This document shows positions 10,163-18,895 of a stretch of 64,000 nt of DNA, piece after piece. The translations under genes were made by a program, and so were the position numbers. A model generated the notes under the pieces. The model was not told the DNA's origin, did no database searches, and worked only from the letters and a program-made list of their open reading frames with translations. Numbering within the stretch: the first letter of the stretch is position 1; the number at the start of each line of letters is the position of its first letter. Source of the stretch: Leucobacter chinensis (GTDB taxonomy: Bacteria > Actinomycetota > Actinomycetes > Actinomycetales > Microbacteriaceae); assembly GCF_019049105.1 (NCBI RefSeq), contig NZ_JAHQZR010000006.1:186001-250000 (forward strand), in the 5' to 3' direction.

Positions 10163-11635
10163 CTAGCCTCGGCGCAGTCGCGAGAAAGCCTGACGAGCCC
10201 TGCGGCTCGCCGAGTTCGATGCGCGGGTCATGAATGACAGCGGCTTCGAGACGAAGAGCCCGTGCATGTGCTCAATGAGTGTCTTGGTATCGGGGGTGAG
10301 CTTGCCCTCGTAGTCCTGAAAGCGGCCTCGGCGGTAGAGCGACCCGATTTCAGAGCCGTATACCTTCGTGTCGCCAGCGCTGCGGTAGCTCAGGAAGAAC
10401 ACTTCGTCGCTTTCGCGCAGTGCGAACCAGTGTGGCTCAGCCTCGATGAAGGTGAGCGTTCCGTCGGCTTCTAAACGGTAGCGACCGGTTTTCGGGGCGG
10501 CGACGATCTCTTCGGGGGAGTGTGAGACGTGGCGCAGCAGAATGTTCGACCATGCCATGTCTTTGGGTACGCGGTTCCAGGTATCGTTAATCGCCGCGAC
10601 GTCGATGTCATCGTCGAAACCGAGAAACGCGTAGATGTGTAGCGCGTATAGCGGCAGGTTCCAGAACTCAGCCGTCGTGGCGTTTGAGATCATGGCGCAA
10701 CCGCTAAAGCGAGGGTTGGCCTCGCCGAAGAAGAGCTCACCACTGTCGAGGTCATGCAAGATATCGACCTCGAAGAGGCCGAGATACCCCTCGTTCTTGA
10801 GTACCTCGCCGTAACGTACGACCATCTCGGTGGCGCGACGCCGCTCTGCTTCTGGCAACACGTCGGGGTAAAACTCGAGACCGCTCGACGCGCCCTTGTG
10901 AATGGCGATTTCGGGGTGGCCGATGATGTCTTGCAGGAGTGGTCCTGCGATGACGCCCTGGGGTGTTACGACCGCGTCCATCGCGAGTGAGCGGTGCGCG
11001 ATGCGTTTCATGACCTTGAGGGTCTTGCCAAGAATGTGTTCGCTCGCCGCGGCGAAGTCGTCTTCGCTACGAATGAAGTAGGTCCCGGCTCCGGCCTCAC
11101 CGTAGTCGGTCTGTACGACGAGTTCGCGCCCAAGATCGGCATCGGCTGCAGCCTGTATGAGTTCGGCGTAGCTTGCCACCTCGGTAATGACGTGGGGCAC
11201 GTTGACGAGGCCGGCTTCCTCGCTCCACTGTGTCGTAAGCAGTTTGGAGTCGAGCCGCACGCGCTCAGCAACGGTTATCGAGACGAGGTCGTAGCCGAGC
11301 TCGGCGCAGAGATCTTCGGTCTCCTGATCGTGCATAAAGTACACGATGACGCGGGGGCGCAAGTGCGACGGTGTCTTTTCGGCAATGAAGTGCTGCACCT
11401 CTGGGCTGCGCAGGAGCCAGAGCACGGAGTCTTCGTGACTCAGCGGGGTGCGTGGGCGTTTGCTCGGCAGGAACACCCTGTCGCTGCGCACTGGCCAGAG
11501 GTCTCTGAGCTGAATGGAATAGAAGTTCGCGACCCATTCCTCAACCCCGAGCAGGTGGCTCGCGGGCCGGTTGATGTAAAAGATGGGCTGTTCGTTAGCG
11601 GCTAGGCGCTCTGCGATGCGCGAAATCTCATGCAT
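10163..11635 (-). CDS. ATP-grasp-fold ligase of unknown substrate (paralogue 1)
   Basis: A 490-residue ATP-grasp protein. The metal-binding signature GEANPR (E-x-N-x-R) is followed by FSGCAMISN, and the phosphate-loop-like stretch VVQTDYGEAGAGTYF comes before the MKRI segment. The usual lysine of the VVKP-type motif is replaced by glutamine, as in the paralogue at 18896-20377. An N-terminal pre-ATP-grasp domain covers about 1-135, and a basic, arginine-rich helix closes the C-terminus (perhaps membrane-associating). TAAGAT lies 6 nt upstream on the minus strand, giving a leaderless start. It is divergent from dapB. Amide-bond or peptide ligation is the family's general chemistry; the substrate is unknown. 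Confidence 0.8.
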   Translation of the reverse strand: MHEISRIAERLAANEQPIFYINRPASHLLGVEEWVANFYSIQLRDLWPVRSDRVFLPSKRPRTPLSHEDSVLWLLRSPEVQHFIAEKTPSHLRPRVIVYFMHDQETEDLCAELGYDLVSITVAERVRLDSKLLTTQWSEEAGLVNVPHVITEVASYAELIQAAADADLGRELVVQTDYGEAGAGTYFIRSEDDFAAASEHILGKTLKVMKRIAHRSLAMDAVVTPQGVIAGPLLQDIIGHPEIAIHKGASSGLEFYPDVLPEAERRRATEMVVRYGEVLKNEGYLGLFEVDILHDLDSGELFFGEANPRFSGCAMISNATTAEFWNLPLYALHIYAFLGFDDDIDVAAINDTWNRVPKDMAWSNILLRHVSHSPEEIVAAPKTGRYRLEADGTLTFIEAEPHWFALRESDEVFFLSYRSAGDTKVYGSEIGSLYRRGRFQDYEGKLTPDTKTLIEHMHGLFVSKPLSFMTRASNSASRRARQAFSRLRRG

Positions 11636-11641
11636 TCGGTC

Positions 11642-11683
11642 ATCTTATCACCGCAGACTCGGCCCCAGTTTGTCGGCTACGCT
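11642..11683. promoter_or_regulatory. Divergent leaderless promoters (ATP-grasp / dapB)
   Basis: On the minus strand TAAGAT (11647-11642) ends 6 nt before the ATP-grasp ATG. On the plus strand TACGCT (11678-11683) ends 7 nt before the dapB ATG. The start codons are only 55 bp apart, so the two promoters share their upstream regions. Confidence 0.55.
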
Positions 11684-11690
11684 TAGGGGT

Positions 11691-12419
11691 ATGCAGACAC
11701 GCGTAGCCATTGCCGGAGCCAGCGGGAGACTCGGAAGCGTCATGAGCGAGGTGGTCGAAGAACACCCCGATTTCACGCTCACCGAACGCCTCGGCAGAGC
11801 CTCTGCCCCCGAGGCGTGGCACAACGCCGACCTGATCATCGACGCAACCACCCCCGAGTTGTCACCCACGATTGTGCGGGAAGCTCTTGCCAGGGGGCAG
11901 CGAGTCATCGTCGGGACGAGCGGGTGGGACGATGAGCGCCTTTCGGAGTTGCGAAACGATATCGCCGAGACACCGGGGGCGAGCGTCATCGTCGTTCCGA
12001 ACTTCTCGCTCGGCTCGGTGCTCGGCACCGCGCTCTCGACGATCGCCGCCAGGTACTTCGACGCCGTTGAGATCATCGAGACTCACCACCCCAAGAAGAT
12101 TGACTCTCCCTCGGGTACCGCGGTGCACACGGCGCAGGCGATCATGCGAGAGCGCGAGGGTAATCCCGTCGACGCGCCGTTTGCCGACCAAGCCGCGCGT
12201 GGGCAGCAGACGCAAGGGGTTCCGATCCACAGCCTCCGTCTTGCGGGAGTGGTCGCGAAGCAAGAGGTGCGCTTTGGAGGCGTCGGCGAGACGCTCACGA
12301 TTACGCACGACACCGTCTCGAGTGATTCGTACCGTGCCGGCGTTCGCGCCGCGCTCGAGGCATCGCTCACCCATGAGGGCCTCACGGTTGGCCTCAACGA
12401 GATTCTGGGAGTGTCATGA
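11691..12419 (+). CDS. dapB: 4-hydroxy-tetrahydrodipicolinate reductase
   Basis: Reduces hydroxy-tetrahydrodipicolinate with NAD(P)H in the lysine/diaminopimelate pathway. The 242-residue protein shows the nucleotide loop GASGRLG near the N-terminus and the signature HHPKKIDSPSGTA (about residues 132-144), which carries the catalytic histidine pair and lysine. The ATG at 11691 is chosen because TACGCT lies 7 nt upstream (leaderless); upstream in-frame codons would cross into the divergent promoter. It overlaps the next gene by ATGA. The partner enzyme dapA is 4 kb downstream. Confidence 0.96.
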   Translation: MQTRVAIAGASGRLGSVMSEVVEEHPDFTLTERLGRASAPEAWHNADLIIDATTPELSPTIVREALARGQRVIVGTSGWDDERLSELRNDIAETPGASVIVVPNFSLGSVLGTALSTIAARYFDAVEIIETHHPKKIDSPSGTAVHTAQAIMREREGNPVDAPFADQAARGQQTQGVPIHSLRLAGVVAKQEVRFGGVGETLTITHDTVSSDSYRAGVRAALEASLTHEGLTVGLNEILGVS

Positions 12420-12862
12420 ACCAGCGCAAGAGTGCCCTCTTTGGGGTGTGGATCATGAGCGTGCTGCTCGTGCTCTACTTCGTCTATGCGGTGCAGCGGG
12501 CGATCGCTCTGTTCCAATCGGGCACCCTGCTCGCCATCACGATGGGCGTCGCGATGCTCGTGTTGCCGCTCATCGGTGCGTGGGCGCTGCTGCGTGAGCT
12601 GCGTTTTGGTCGCGAGGCAACAAGGCTCGTCGACGAGCTCGATCGCACAGGGCGGGTTCCCGTTGAAGAGGTCGAAACATTGCCCTCGGGTCAGCCCGTA
12701 CGCGAGCAAGCGAAGGGGCTGCTCGAATCATACGAGGCCGAAGTGACGGCGAACGAGCAGTCGTGGGAGGCCTGGGCCAGGCTCGGCATTATGCAGGACG
12801 CCGCCGGCGATCGAACGAGCGCGCGCGCATCGCTGAGGCGAGCAATTTCGTTGCGCAAGTGA
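12416..12862 (+). CDS. Small membrane protein with TPR-like C-terminus
   Basis: A 148-residue protein with two N-terminal hydrophobic helices (about 10-30 and 38-58), a charged linker, and a C-terminal segment (WEAWARLGIMQDAAGDRTSA) that reads as a tetratricopeptide helix pair. It is translationally coupled to dapB by ATGA. Similar small membrane proteins sit after dapB in related actinobacteria as far as I recall. Function unknown; a scaffolding role is a guess from the TPR. Confidence 0.7.
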   Translation: MNQRKSALFGVWIMSVLLVLYFVYAVQRAIALFQSGTLLAITMGVAMLVLPLIGAWALLRELRFGREATRLVDELDRTGRVPVEEVETLPSGQPVREQAKGLLESYEAEVTANEQSWEAWARLGIMQDAAGDRTSARASLRRAISLRK

Positions 12863-12914
12863 GATCAAATTGTGCGGATCGGTCATAATCTGAGCAAATT
12901 TTCAACTGATTTCG

Positions 12915-12944
12915 TTGCTTTTTCTTTTGCACTAGGACTATATG
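12915..12944 (+). promoter_or_regulatory. Weak candidate promoter for the APC permease
   Basis: TTGCTT (12915-12920) and TATATG (12939-12944) are separated by 18 bp within an AT-rich stretch that stands out from the surrounding GC-rich sequence. A short CCACCC/GGGGTGG inverted repeat lies in the presumed leader near 12980-13000. No clear Shine-Dalgarno sequence precedes the ATG at 13051. Confidence 0.35.
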
Positions 12945-13050
12945 GTTTGAACGCATAAGATTAACGGTTGGTACAGACGCCACCCTCATAAGGGGTGGTT
13001 CATTATGGGCAAACTTCATTGCAGAAGCACATTCAGAAAGTCTTGAGTAA

Positions 13051-14643
13051 ATGACCACAAGCGAGCAACAACATCAGCCGCCAACGCGCGCGCTCGATTC
13101 AGTGACCGGTATTAGCCGTAAGGGCCTTGAATCAGGCACGGTGGGTGTTTTCGGCGCCGTTATCATCGGCCTCTCGGTGTGTGCCCCCGCGTACACCTTG
13201 ACCTCGGCGATTGGGCCAGCGGCTCAAGAAGTCGGCTGGCAGACCCCCGCGATCTTCCTCGCGGGCTTTATCCCAATGTTGCTCGTGGCTCTCGGCTACC
13301 GTGCTCTCAACGCGAAAATGCCAGATTCGGGCACCTCATTCACCTGGGCAACGAGGGCTTTCGGTCCCTGGGTTGGCTGGATGGCTGGGTGGGGCCTCAT
13401 CGCGGCAACCGTGCTCGTGCTCTCAAACCTCGCCGGCATCGCCGTCGACTTTCTCTTTGAGACCCTCGACATCGCGCTGAGTGGTGGGGGAGACATTGCT
13501 GCCTTGTCGGGCAACGTCTGGATCAACATTCTCACCTGTCTCGTGTTCATGAGTATCGCGACGTTCATCTCGTACCGCGGCATGACCTCGACCAAGATTT
13601 TCCAGTACATCACCGTCTTCTTCCAGGTCGCCGTGCTCATCTGGTTCATTCTCGCGATGTTCTTCTTCGCAGAGCCAAACCCCGACACCGGTGTGCGCAA
13701 CGCCATGGAACTCTCGTGGTTTAACCCGCTTGAGATCAGCTCTTTCTCGGCCTTCTCGGCAGGCCTCGCCGTCTCAATCTTCGTGTACTGGGGTTGGGAT
13801 ACCGTGCTCACGCTCGGCGAAGAGACCCGCCCATCGAAGGGCCGCCTCTCGACCGAGGGCAAGGCAGCCATGATTCTCGTGGTCATCATTCTCGTGATGT
13901 ACGTTGGCACCGCGGCTGCGACCCTCGTCTGGGCTGGCGTTGGCGATGGGCCGCACGGCCTCGCAAACACCTCGATCGCAGAGAACGTCTTTGCCGCAAT
14001 CGCGCACCCCGTCATGGGGCCCTTCGCGATCCTCTTGACGCTCGGCATTTTGCTGAGTGCGTTCTCATCGATCAATACCACCGCGATCTCGCCCGCGCGC
14101 ACGCTGCTCGCGATGTCGCACTACGGCGCGATCCCCAAATCAATCAAGAAGATTCACCCCAAATACAAGTCACCCTACGTGGCGCTGCTGCTCTCGTCGG
14201 TCGTGGCCTCGGTGTTCTACGCGATCATGCGCTTCATCAGTGAAGACGTGCTCTGGGACACGATTACGGCGCTCGGCATGATGGTCTGCTTCTACTACGG
14301 TGTGACGGCGCTCTCGAGCGCATGGTACTTCCGTAAGACCGCTCACAAGGAGGGCCAGGGTGCGCTCTGGATGCGCGTCATTCTTCCCGGCCTCGGCGGC
14401 ATCTTCCTCATCATCACCTTCGTTCAGACGACCATCGACTACCTCGACCCCGCTGCGGGATCGGGTTCGAACATCGGCGGTATCGGTCTCGTCGGACTTA
14501 TTGGCACCACGCTCATTCTGCTCGGTGTTGTGCTCATGCTCATCTACTCGAAGAAGGCCCCGGCCTTCTTCAGGGGCGAGACGCTCAAGCGTGGTGACGA
14601 CAGCCAGGAGTTCGTTTCGTTTGACGATGGCATCAAGGGCTAG
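13051..14643 (+). CDS. APC-superfamily amino-acid permease
   Basis: A 530-residue integral membrane protein with about 12 predicted helices. The N-terminal motif GVFGAVIIGLSVCAPAYTLT resembles the first helix of APC-type transporters, and the conserved internal segment SPARTLLAMSHYGAIPK is characteristic of amino-acid/polyamine permeases. The substrate is not deducible. It stands alone between the dapB unit and thyA, bounded downstream by a strong terminator. The AT-rich 188-bp upstream gap suggests separate regulation. Confidence 0.88.
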   Translation: MTTSEQQHQPPTRALDSVTGISRKGLESGTVGVFGAVIIGLSVCAPAYTLTSAIGPAAQEVGWQTPAIFLAGFIPMLLVALGYRALNAKMPDSGTSFTWATRAFGPWVGWMAGWGLIAATVLVLSNLAGIAVDFLFETLDIALSGGGDIAALSGNVWINILTCLVFMSIATFISYRGMTSTKIFQYITVFFQVAVLIWFILAMFFFAEPNPDTGVRNAMELSWFNPLEISSFSAFSAGLAVSIFVYWGWDTVLTLGEETRPSKGRLSTEGKAAMILVVIILVMYVGTAAATLVWAGVGDGPHGLANTSIAENVFAAIAHPVMGPFAILLTLGILLSAFSSINTTAISPARTLLAMSHYGAIPKSIKKIHPKYKSPYVALLLSSVVASVFYAIMRFISEDVLWDTITALGMMVCFYYGVTALSSAWYFRKTAHKEGQGALWMRVILPGLGGIFLIITFVQTTIDYLDPAAGSGSNIGGIGLVGLIGTTLILLGVVLMLIYSKKAPAFFRGETLKRGDDSQEFVSFDDGIKG

Positions 14644-14688
14644 CTGAGAAGGTTTGCCCCGCGGGCGCTTTCAGCGCCAACCCTTCTG

Positions 14689-14737
14689 CGCAAGGAGCCC
14701 CGGTATCGACTTCACGGTCGTGCCGGGGCTCCTTGCG
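14689..14737 (+). terminator. Strong terminator after the APC permease
   Basis: A perfect 15-bp inverted repeat (14689-14703 with 14723-14737) with a 19-nt loop lies 45 nt after the permease stop. It is not followed by a long T-tract. Confidence 0.75.
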
Positions 14738-14785
14738 TATGCTGAGGAGTCTCGAGTGCACAGCCTGACGGGTGCGCTGGCGGGG

Positions 14786-14791
14786 TAGAAT
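14786..14791 (+). promoter_or_regulatory. Leaderless -10 box for thyA
   Basis: TAGAAT ends 7 nt before the ATG at 14799, which decides that start over the in-frame ATG at 14790 inside the -10 region. Confidence 0.6.
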
Positions 14792-14798
14792 GATCGGT

Positions 14799-15602
14799 AT
14801 GCCACACGTACCAACCCCTTACGAAGACCTGCTGCGTGACGTGCTTGAGCACGGTGCCCAGAAGGGTGACCGAACCGGTACCGGAACGCGCAGCGTGTTC
14901 GGCCGCCAGATGCGTTTTGACCTCAGCGAATCGTTTCCGCTCATCACGACGAAGCGTGTGCACCTGAAGTCGGTTGTCGGCGAGCTGCTCTGGTTCTTGC
15001 GTGGCGACAGCAATATCCAGTACCTCACCGACAACGGCATTCGCATCTGGAACGAGTGGGCCGATGAAAACGGCGAGCTCGGCCCGGTTTACGGCGTGCA
15101 GTGGCGCTCGTGGCCCACGCCGAACGGTGAGCATATCGACCAGATTTCACAGGTCATCGAGGCGATTCGCGAGAATCCTGATTCGCGCCGCCACATTGTC
15201 TCGGCGTGGAACGTCGCCGAACTTGACAACATGGCCCTGCCTCCTTGCCACGCGTTCTTCCAGTTCTACGTCGCCGACGGCAAGCTCTCGTGCCAGCTGT
15301 ATCAGCGTTCTGCCGACATGTTCTTAGGCGTTCCCTTCAACATTGCGTCGTACGCGCTGCTCACGCTGATGGTTGCGAAGCAGACGGGACTCGAACCGGG
15401 CGAGTTTGTGTGGACGGGCGGAGACTGCCACATCTATGACAACCACGTCGAGCAGGTGCGAGAGCAGCTGAGCCGTGAGCCATACCCGTACCCGCAGATG
15501 GCGATGGCCGAGCGTGACTCGATCTTCGATTACGAGATCGGCGACTTCGAGGCCATCGGCTACGAACACCACCCAACCATCTCGGCTCCGATCGCGGTAT
15601 GA
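14799..15602 (+). CDS. thyA: Thymidylate synthase (ThyA type)
   Basis: Methylates dUMP to dTMP using methylene-tetrahydrofolate. The 267-residue sequence carries the active-site PPCHAFFQF (Cys near residue 149) and the substrate-binding [17 protein letters not shown] block. The genome uses the folate-consuming ThyA rather than flavin-dependent ThyX at this locus. It overlaps dfrA by ATGA, the classic thyA-dfrA pairing that regenerates tetrahydrofolate. The leaderless ATG is placed by TAGAAT seven bases upstream. Confidence 0.97.
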   Translation: MPHVPTPYEDLLRDVLEHGAQKGDRTGTGTRSVFGRQMRFDLSESFPLITTKRVHLKSVVGELLWFLRGDSNIQYLTDNGIRIWNEWADENGELGPVYGVQWRSWPTPNGEHIDQISQVIEAIRENPDSRRHIVSAWNVAELDNMALPPCHAFFQFYVADGKLSCQLYQRSADMFLGVPFNIASYALLTLMVAKQTGLEPGEFVWTGGDCHIYDNHVEQVREQLSREPYPYPQMAMAERDSIFDYEIGDFEAIGYEHHPTISAPIAV

Positions 15603-16126
15603 CCATGAGAATCGCAATGATTTGGGCGCAGGCTGCCGGGGGAGTCATCGGCAAGAATGGCACGATGCCGTGGCACGTGCCAGAAGACCTCGCACACTTT
15701 AAAGAAACGACCTTGGGTGCCCCAGTCATCATGGGAAGGCGCACCTGGGAGTCGCTCCAAGATCGCTTTCGCCCCTTGCCAGGGCGACAGAACTACGTCG
15801 TTTCGCGCACCCTTGGCTTTCACGCTGAGGGCGCGACGGTCGTGTCGTCGCTTGAGCGTGCGCTTGAGATGGCGAGAGAAGCAACAACCGAAACCGTGTG
15901 GATCATGGGGGGTGGGCACCTCTACCGCGAGGCGATGCCCCACGCTGATGAACTCGCAGTGACCCAGCTCGACCTTGAGGTGACGGGGGGCGACACCTTT
16001 GCCCCCGAGATCGGGCCCGAGTGGATGCTGCTTGAACGAAGCGAGCCGGCTCTCTCGGCGAAGGGCACGGGCTACGTATTCGAACGCTACGTGAGGCGTT
16101 CGCAAGGGGTTCAAGTCGTCGCGTAG
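15599..16126 (+). CDS. folA: Dihydrofolate reductase
   Basis: Reduces dihydrofolate to tetrahydrofolate with NADPH, recycling the dihydrofolate made by ThyA. The 175-residue protein shows the N-terminal [20 protein letters not shown] (substrate and Met20-loop region) and GRRTWESL. The start overlaps the thyA stop (ATGA), with a second in-frame ATG two codons later. A separate promoter for dapA follows, so the operon probably ends here. Confidence 0.96.
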   Translation: MTMRIAMIWAQAAGGVIGKNGTMPWHVPEDLAHFKETTLGAPVIMGRRTWESLQDRFRPLPGRQNYVVSRTLGFHAEGATVVSSLERALEMAREATTETVWIMGGGHLYREAMPHADELAVTQLDLEVTGGDTFAPEIGPEWMLLERSEPALSAKGTGYVFERYVRRSQGVQVVA

Positions 16127-16204
16127 AACCGCTGGCCTCGTTTCTTGGGGTGCTCTGGGCCCGTAAGAATGCACGAGAAGCGAAACCCCAGCCCAAAAGT
16201 CGGG

Positions 16205-16210
16205 TACCCT
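16205..16210 (+). promoter_or_regulatory. Leaderless -10 box for dapA
   Basis: TACCCT ends 6 nt before the GTG at 16217. Confidence 0.55.
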
Positions 16211-16216
16211 AGAGAG

Positions 16217-17194
16217 GTGTCTGTGAAAGAGAATCCATTTGGCCAGGTACTGGTCGCGCTCATTACTCCCTTTGACGCCCAGGGCGAGGTTGATTGGGCT
16301 GCCACCGAGCAGCACATTGAAGACTGCATCGTTCGTGGCGCCGACGGCATCGTCGTCACTGGAACGACGGGTGAGACCTCGACGCTCACCGACCCCGAGA
16401 AACTGAAGCTGGTCGAGGTCGCGAAGTCGGTCTCATCGGGCCGCGCCAAAATCATCACCGGCGGCGGATCAAACGAGACCGCGCACGCGATTGAGCTCTA
16501 CAAGGCCAGCGAGAAGGCGGGCGCTGACGGCGTCATGATCGTGACCCCGTATTACAACAAGCCGACGCAGGCTGGGTTGCTCACGCACTTCCGCATGGTT
16601 GCCGATGCCACAGACCTGCCCGTGATTCTCTACGATATTCCCGGTCGAACGGGTGTGCCGATCCGCTACGAAACGATTCTGCGGCTCGCAAAGCACCCGA
16701 ACATTCTGGCGGTCAAAGACGCGAAGGGCGACTTCAGCGAAGTGAGCCGCGTGCTCAACCAGACCGATCTCATGTACTTTTCAGGCGATGATGCGAACGT
16801 GCTGCCGCACCTCGCGATCGGAGCCAGCGGCCTCATCGGAGTGACCGCAAACGTCACAGCATCGCCGTACCGCGTCATTATTGACGCGGTGAACCGTGGC
16901 GATCTGCACGCTGCTCAGGCAGCGCATCAGCAGTTGGAGCCGCTCGTTCGTGCCGTCATGACGCACGTGCCCGGCACCGTTGCTGCCAAATACATTCTGC
17001 ACGGCCTTGGCCGTATCTCAAGCCCCCGGGTGCGCCTGCCTCTCGTTGGTCCTGAAGAGTGGGAAGCCGCTCTCATCGAAGACGAGCTCGGTCTCGTTGG
17101 CGAGCTCGCAGGGCTTGATCTTTCAAATTTCCGCCCAGACCGAAACGCCGCTGCAGGCGGTGCACTTCCAAAGGTCGCGGGCACCACTCGATAG
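16217..17194 (+). CDS. dapA: 4-hydroxy-tetrahydrodipicolinate synthase
   Basis: Condenses pyruvate with aspartate semialdehyde, the entry step of the lysine/diaminopimelate branch. The 325-residue TIM-barrel protein has GTTGETSTL (about 47-55), the tyrosine motif VTPYYNKP (about 107-114) and the Schiff-base lysine in LAVKDAKGD (about 165-170). The GTG at 16217 is chosen from the -10 box TACCCT six bases upstream. rnj follows, its ribosome-binding site overlapping the dapA stop, a pairing conserved in actinobacteria. Confidence 0.96.
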   Translation: MSVKENPFGQVLVALITPFDAQGEVDWAATEQHIEDCIVRGADGIVVTGTTGETSTLTDPEKLKLVEVAKSVSSGRAKIITGGGSNETAHAIELYKASEKAGADGVMIVTPYYNKPTQAGLLTHFRMVADATDLPVILYDIPGRTGVPIRYETILRLAKHPNILAVKDAKGDFSEVSRVLNQTDLMYFSGDDANVLPHLAIGASGLIGVTANVTASPYRVIIDAVNRGDLHAAQAAHQQLEPLVRAVMTHVPGTVAAKYILHGLGRISSPRVRLPLVGPEEWEAALIEDELGLVGELAGLDLSNFRPDRNAAAGGALPKVAGTTR

Positions 17195-17207
17195 GAGCGA
17201 ATCTCAC

Positions 17208-18884
17208 TTGCTACGTCACGCGTACGACCCACCAGCACTCACGCCCGGCACGCTTCGGGTCATCCCCCTAGGGGGGCTCGGAGAGGTCGGTCGCAACATG
17301 ACCGTCTACGAATTCGACGGCAAGCTGCTCGTCGTTGACTGCGGCGTCCTGTTTCCAGAAGAGCACCAGCCCGGTGTCGACCTCATTCTTCCCGACATTA
17401 CGAAGATCGAAGACCGTCTCGACGACATTGTCGGCGTCGTGCTCACGCACGGTCACGAAGATCACATCGGCGGGGTGCCGTACCTGCTCAAGAAGCGCCA
17501 CGACATTCCGCTCATCGGCTCGAAGCTCACGCTCGCGCTCGTTGCGGCGAAGCTCAAAGAGCACCGCATCAAGCCAGTACTGCACGAGGTCGTCGAAGAC
17601 GAGCGCATGCAGCTCGCACCCTTCGACCTCGAGTTCATTGCCGTGAACCACTCGATTCCCGATGCTCTCGCGGTTGCCATTCGCACCCCCGCCGGCCTCG
17701 TGATTGGCACCGGCGACTTCAAGATGGATCAGCTGCCGCTCGATGGTCGCATCACCGACCTGCGAGCCTTTGCCCGCCTCGGTGAAGAGGGCGTCGATCT
17801 CTTCATGACCGACTCGACAAACGCTGAGGTTCCCGGCTTCACGCCGCTTGAAAAAGACATCGGGCCCGTCATCGAACAGGTCATTGCCCGTACCGAGGGC
17901 AAGGTCGTGGTCGCGAGCTTCTCGAGCCACGTTCACCGCGTTCAGCAGGTGCTCGACGCAGCTGTCGCGAACGGTCGCCGGGTCGTGTTGCTCGGCCGTT
18001 CAATGGTGCGCAACATGAAAATTGCCGCCGACCTTGGCTACCTCGAGGTGCCCGAGGGGGTTCTCGTCGACCTCAAGAAGAGCGGCGAGATTCCTGACAA
18101 CCGCATCGTCTACATGTCGACCGGCTCGCAGGGCGAACCCATGGCGGTTTTGAGTCGCATGGCCAACCAGGAGCACCAGATCGAGGTAGGCGAGCGCGAC
18201 ACCGTGATTCTCGCGTCGAGCCTCATTCCCGGTAACGAGAACTCGGTGTACCGGGTCATCAACGGCATCATGCGCCTTGGCGCCCACGTCGTGCACAAGG
18301 GCAATGCCAAGGTGCACGTTTCGGGCCACGCCTCGGCTGGCGAGCTCATGTACTGCTACAATATTGTGCGGCCAAAGAACGTCATGCCCATTCACGGCGA
18401 GTACCGTCACCTCGTTGCCAACGCCGAGGTCGCGATTCAGACCGGCGTGCCTCAGAACCGTACGATCATTGGCGACAACGGCACCGTCGTTGACCTCGTC
18501 GATGGGGTCGCGCGCAAGGTGGGACAGCTCGATATCGACTTCATCTACGTCGACGGCAAGAGTGTTGGCCGCGTGACCGATGAAGACCTTCGTGACCGCC
18601 GCACGCTCGCCGAAGAAGGCTTCATCTCGGTCGTGACCGTGGTTGAACCGGTGACCGGGCAGATCGTGTCAGGCCCCGACGTGCACACGCGCGGTGTTGC
18701 CGAAGAAGAAGAAGTGTTCGCTTCGATCACGCCCAAGATCGCTGCGGCGCTCGAGCAGGCCATGAAGGAGGGCACGACCGATCAGCATCAGCTAGAGCAG
18801 ATCACCCGTCGCACCATCGGCCGCTGGGTTGGTACGAAGCTTCGTCGTAAGGCGATGATCGTGCCGGTGGTTGTGCTCGTCTAA
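17208..18884 (+). CDS. rnj: Ribonuclease J
   Basis: A metallo-beta-lactamase/beta-CASP ribonuclease with 5'-3' exo- and endonuclease activity in RNA maturation and decay. At 558 residues it matches actinobacterial RNase J. The zinc motif HGHEDHIGG is near residues 82-90, and the C-terminal beta-CASP motifs include SGHAS and the segment VMPIHGEYRHL. The TTG at 17208 is the best start: ATAGGAG (17191-17197) is correctly spaced, and the following residues align with the family. Upstream reading would run inside dapA. The stop overlaps the ribosome-binding site of the next gene. Confidence 0.95.
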   Translation: MLRHAYDPPALTPGTLRVIPLGGLGEVGRNMTVYEFDGKLLVVDCGVLFPEEHQPGVDLILPDITKIEDRLDDIVGVVLTHGHEDHIGGVPYLLKKRHDIPLIGSKLTLALVAAKLKEHRIKPVLHEVVEDERMQLAPFDLEFIAVNHSIPDALAVAIRTPAGLVIGTGDFKMDQLPLDGRITDLRAFARLGEEGVDLFMTDSTNAEVPGFTPLEKDIGPVIEQVIARTEGKVVVASFSSHVHRVQQVLDAAVANGRRVVLLGRSMVRNMKIAADLGYLEVPEGVLVDLKKSGEIPDNRIVYMSTGSQGEPMAVLSRMANQEHQIEVGERDTVILASSLIPGNENSVYRVINGIMRLGAHVVHKGNAKVHVSGHASAGELMYCYNIVRPKNVMPIHGEYRHLVANAEVAIQTGVPQNRTIIGDNGTVVDLVDGVARKVGQLDIDFIYVDGKSVGRVTDEDLRDRRTLAEEGFISVVTVVEPVTGQIVSGPDVHTRGVAEEEEVFASITPKIAAALEQAMKEGTTDQHQLEQITRRTIGRWVGTKLRRKAMIVPVVVLV

Positions 18885-18895
18885 GGAGACTCGGT

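Noticed and set aside
12863-13050. AT-rich gap as a horizontally acquired segment or tRNA site
   Set aside because: It is under 200 bp, has no tRNA-like cloverleaf or repeats marking an insertion, and fits a promoter region.
16980-17207. N-terminal extension of RNase J reading inside dapA
   Set aside because: The extension is out of frame within dapA coding sequence and lacks family similarity; TTG 17208 has a good ribosome-binding site and gives the usual 558 residues.
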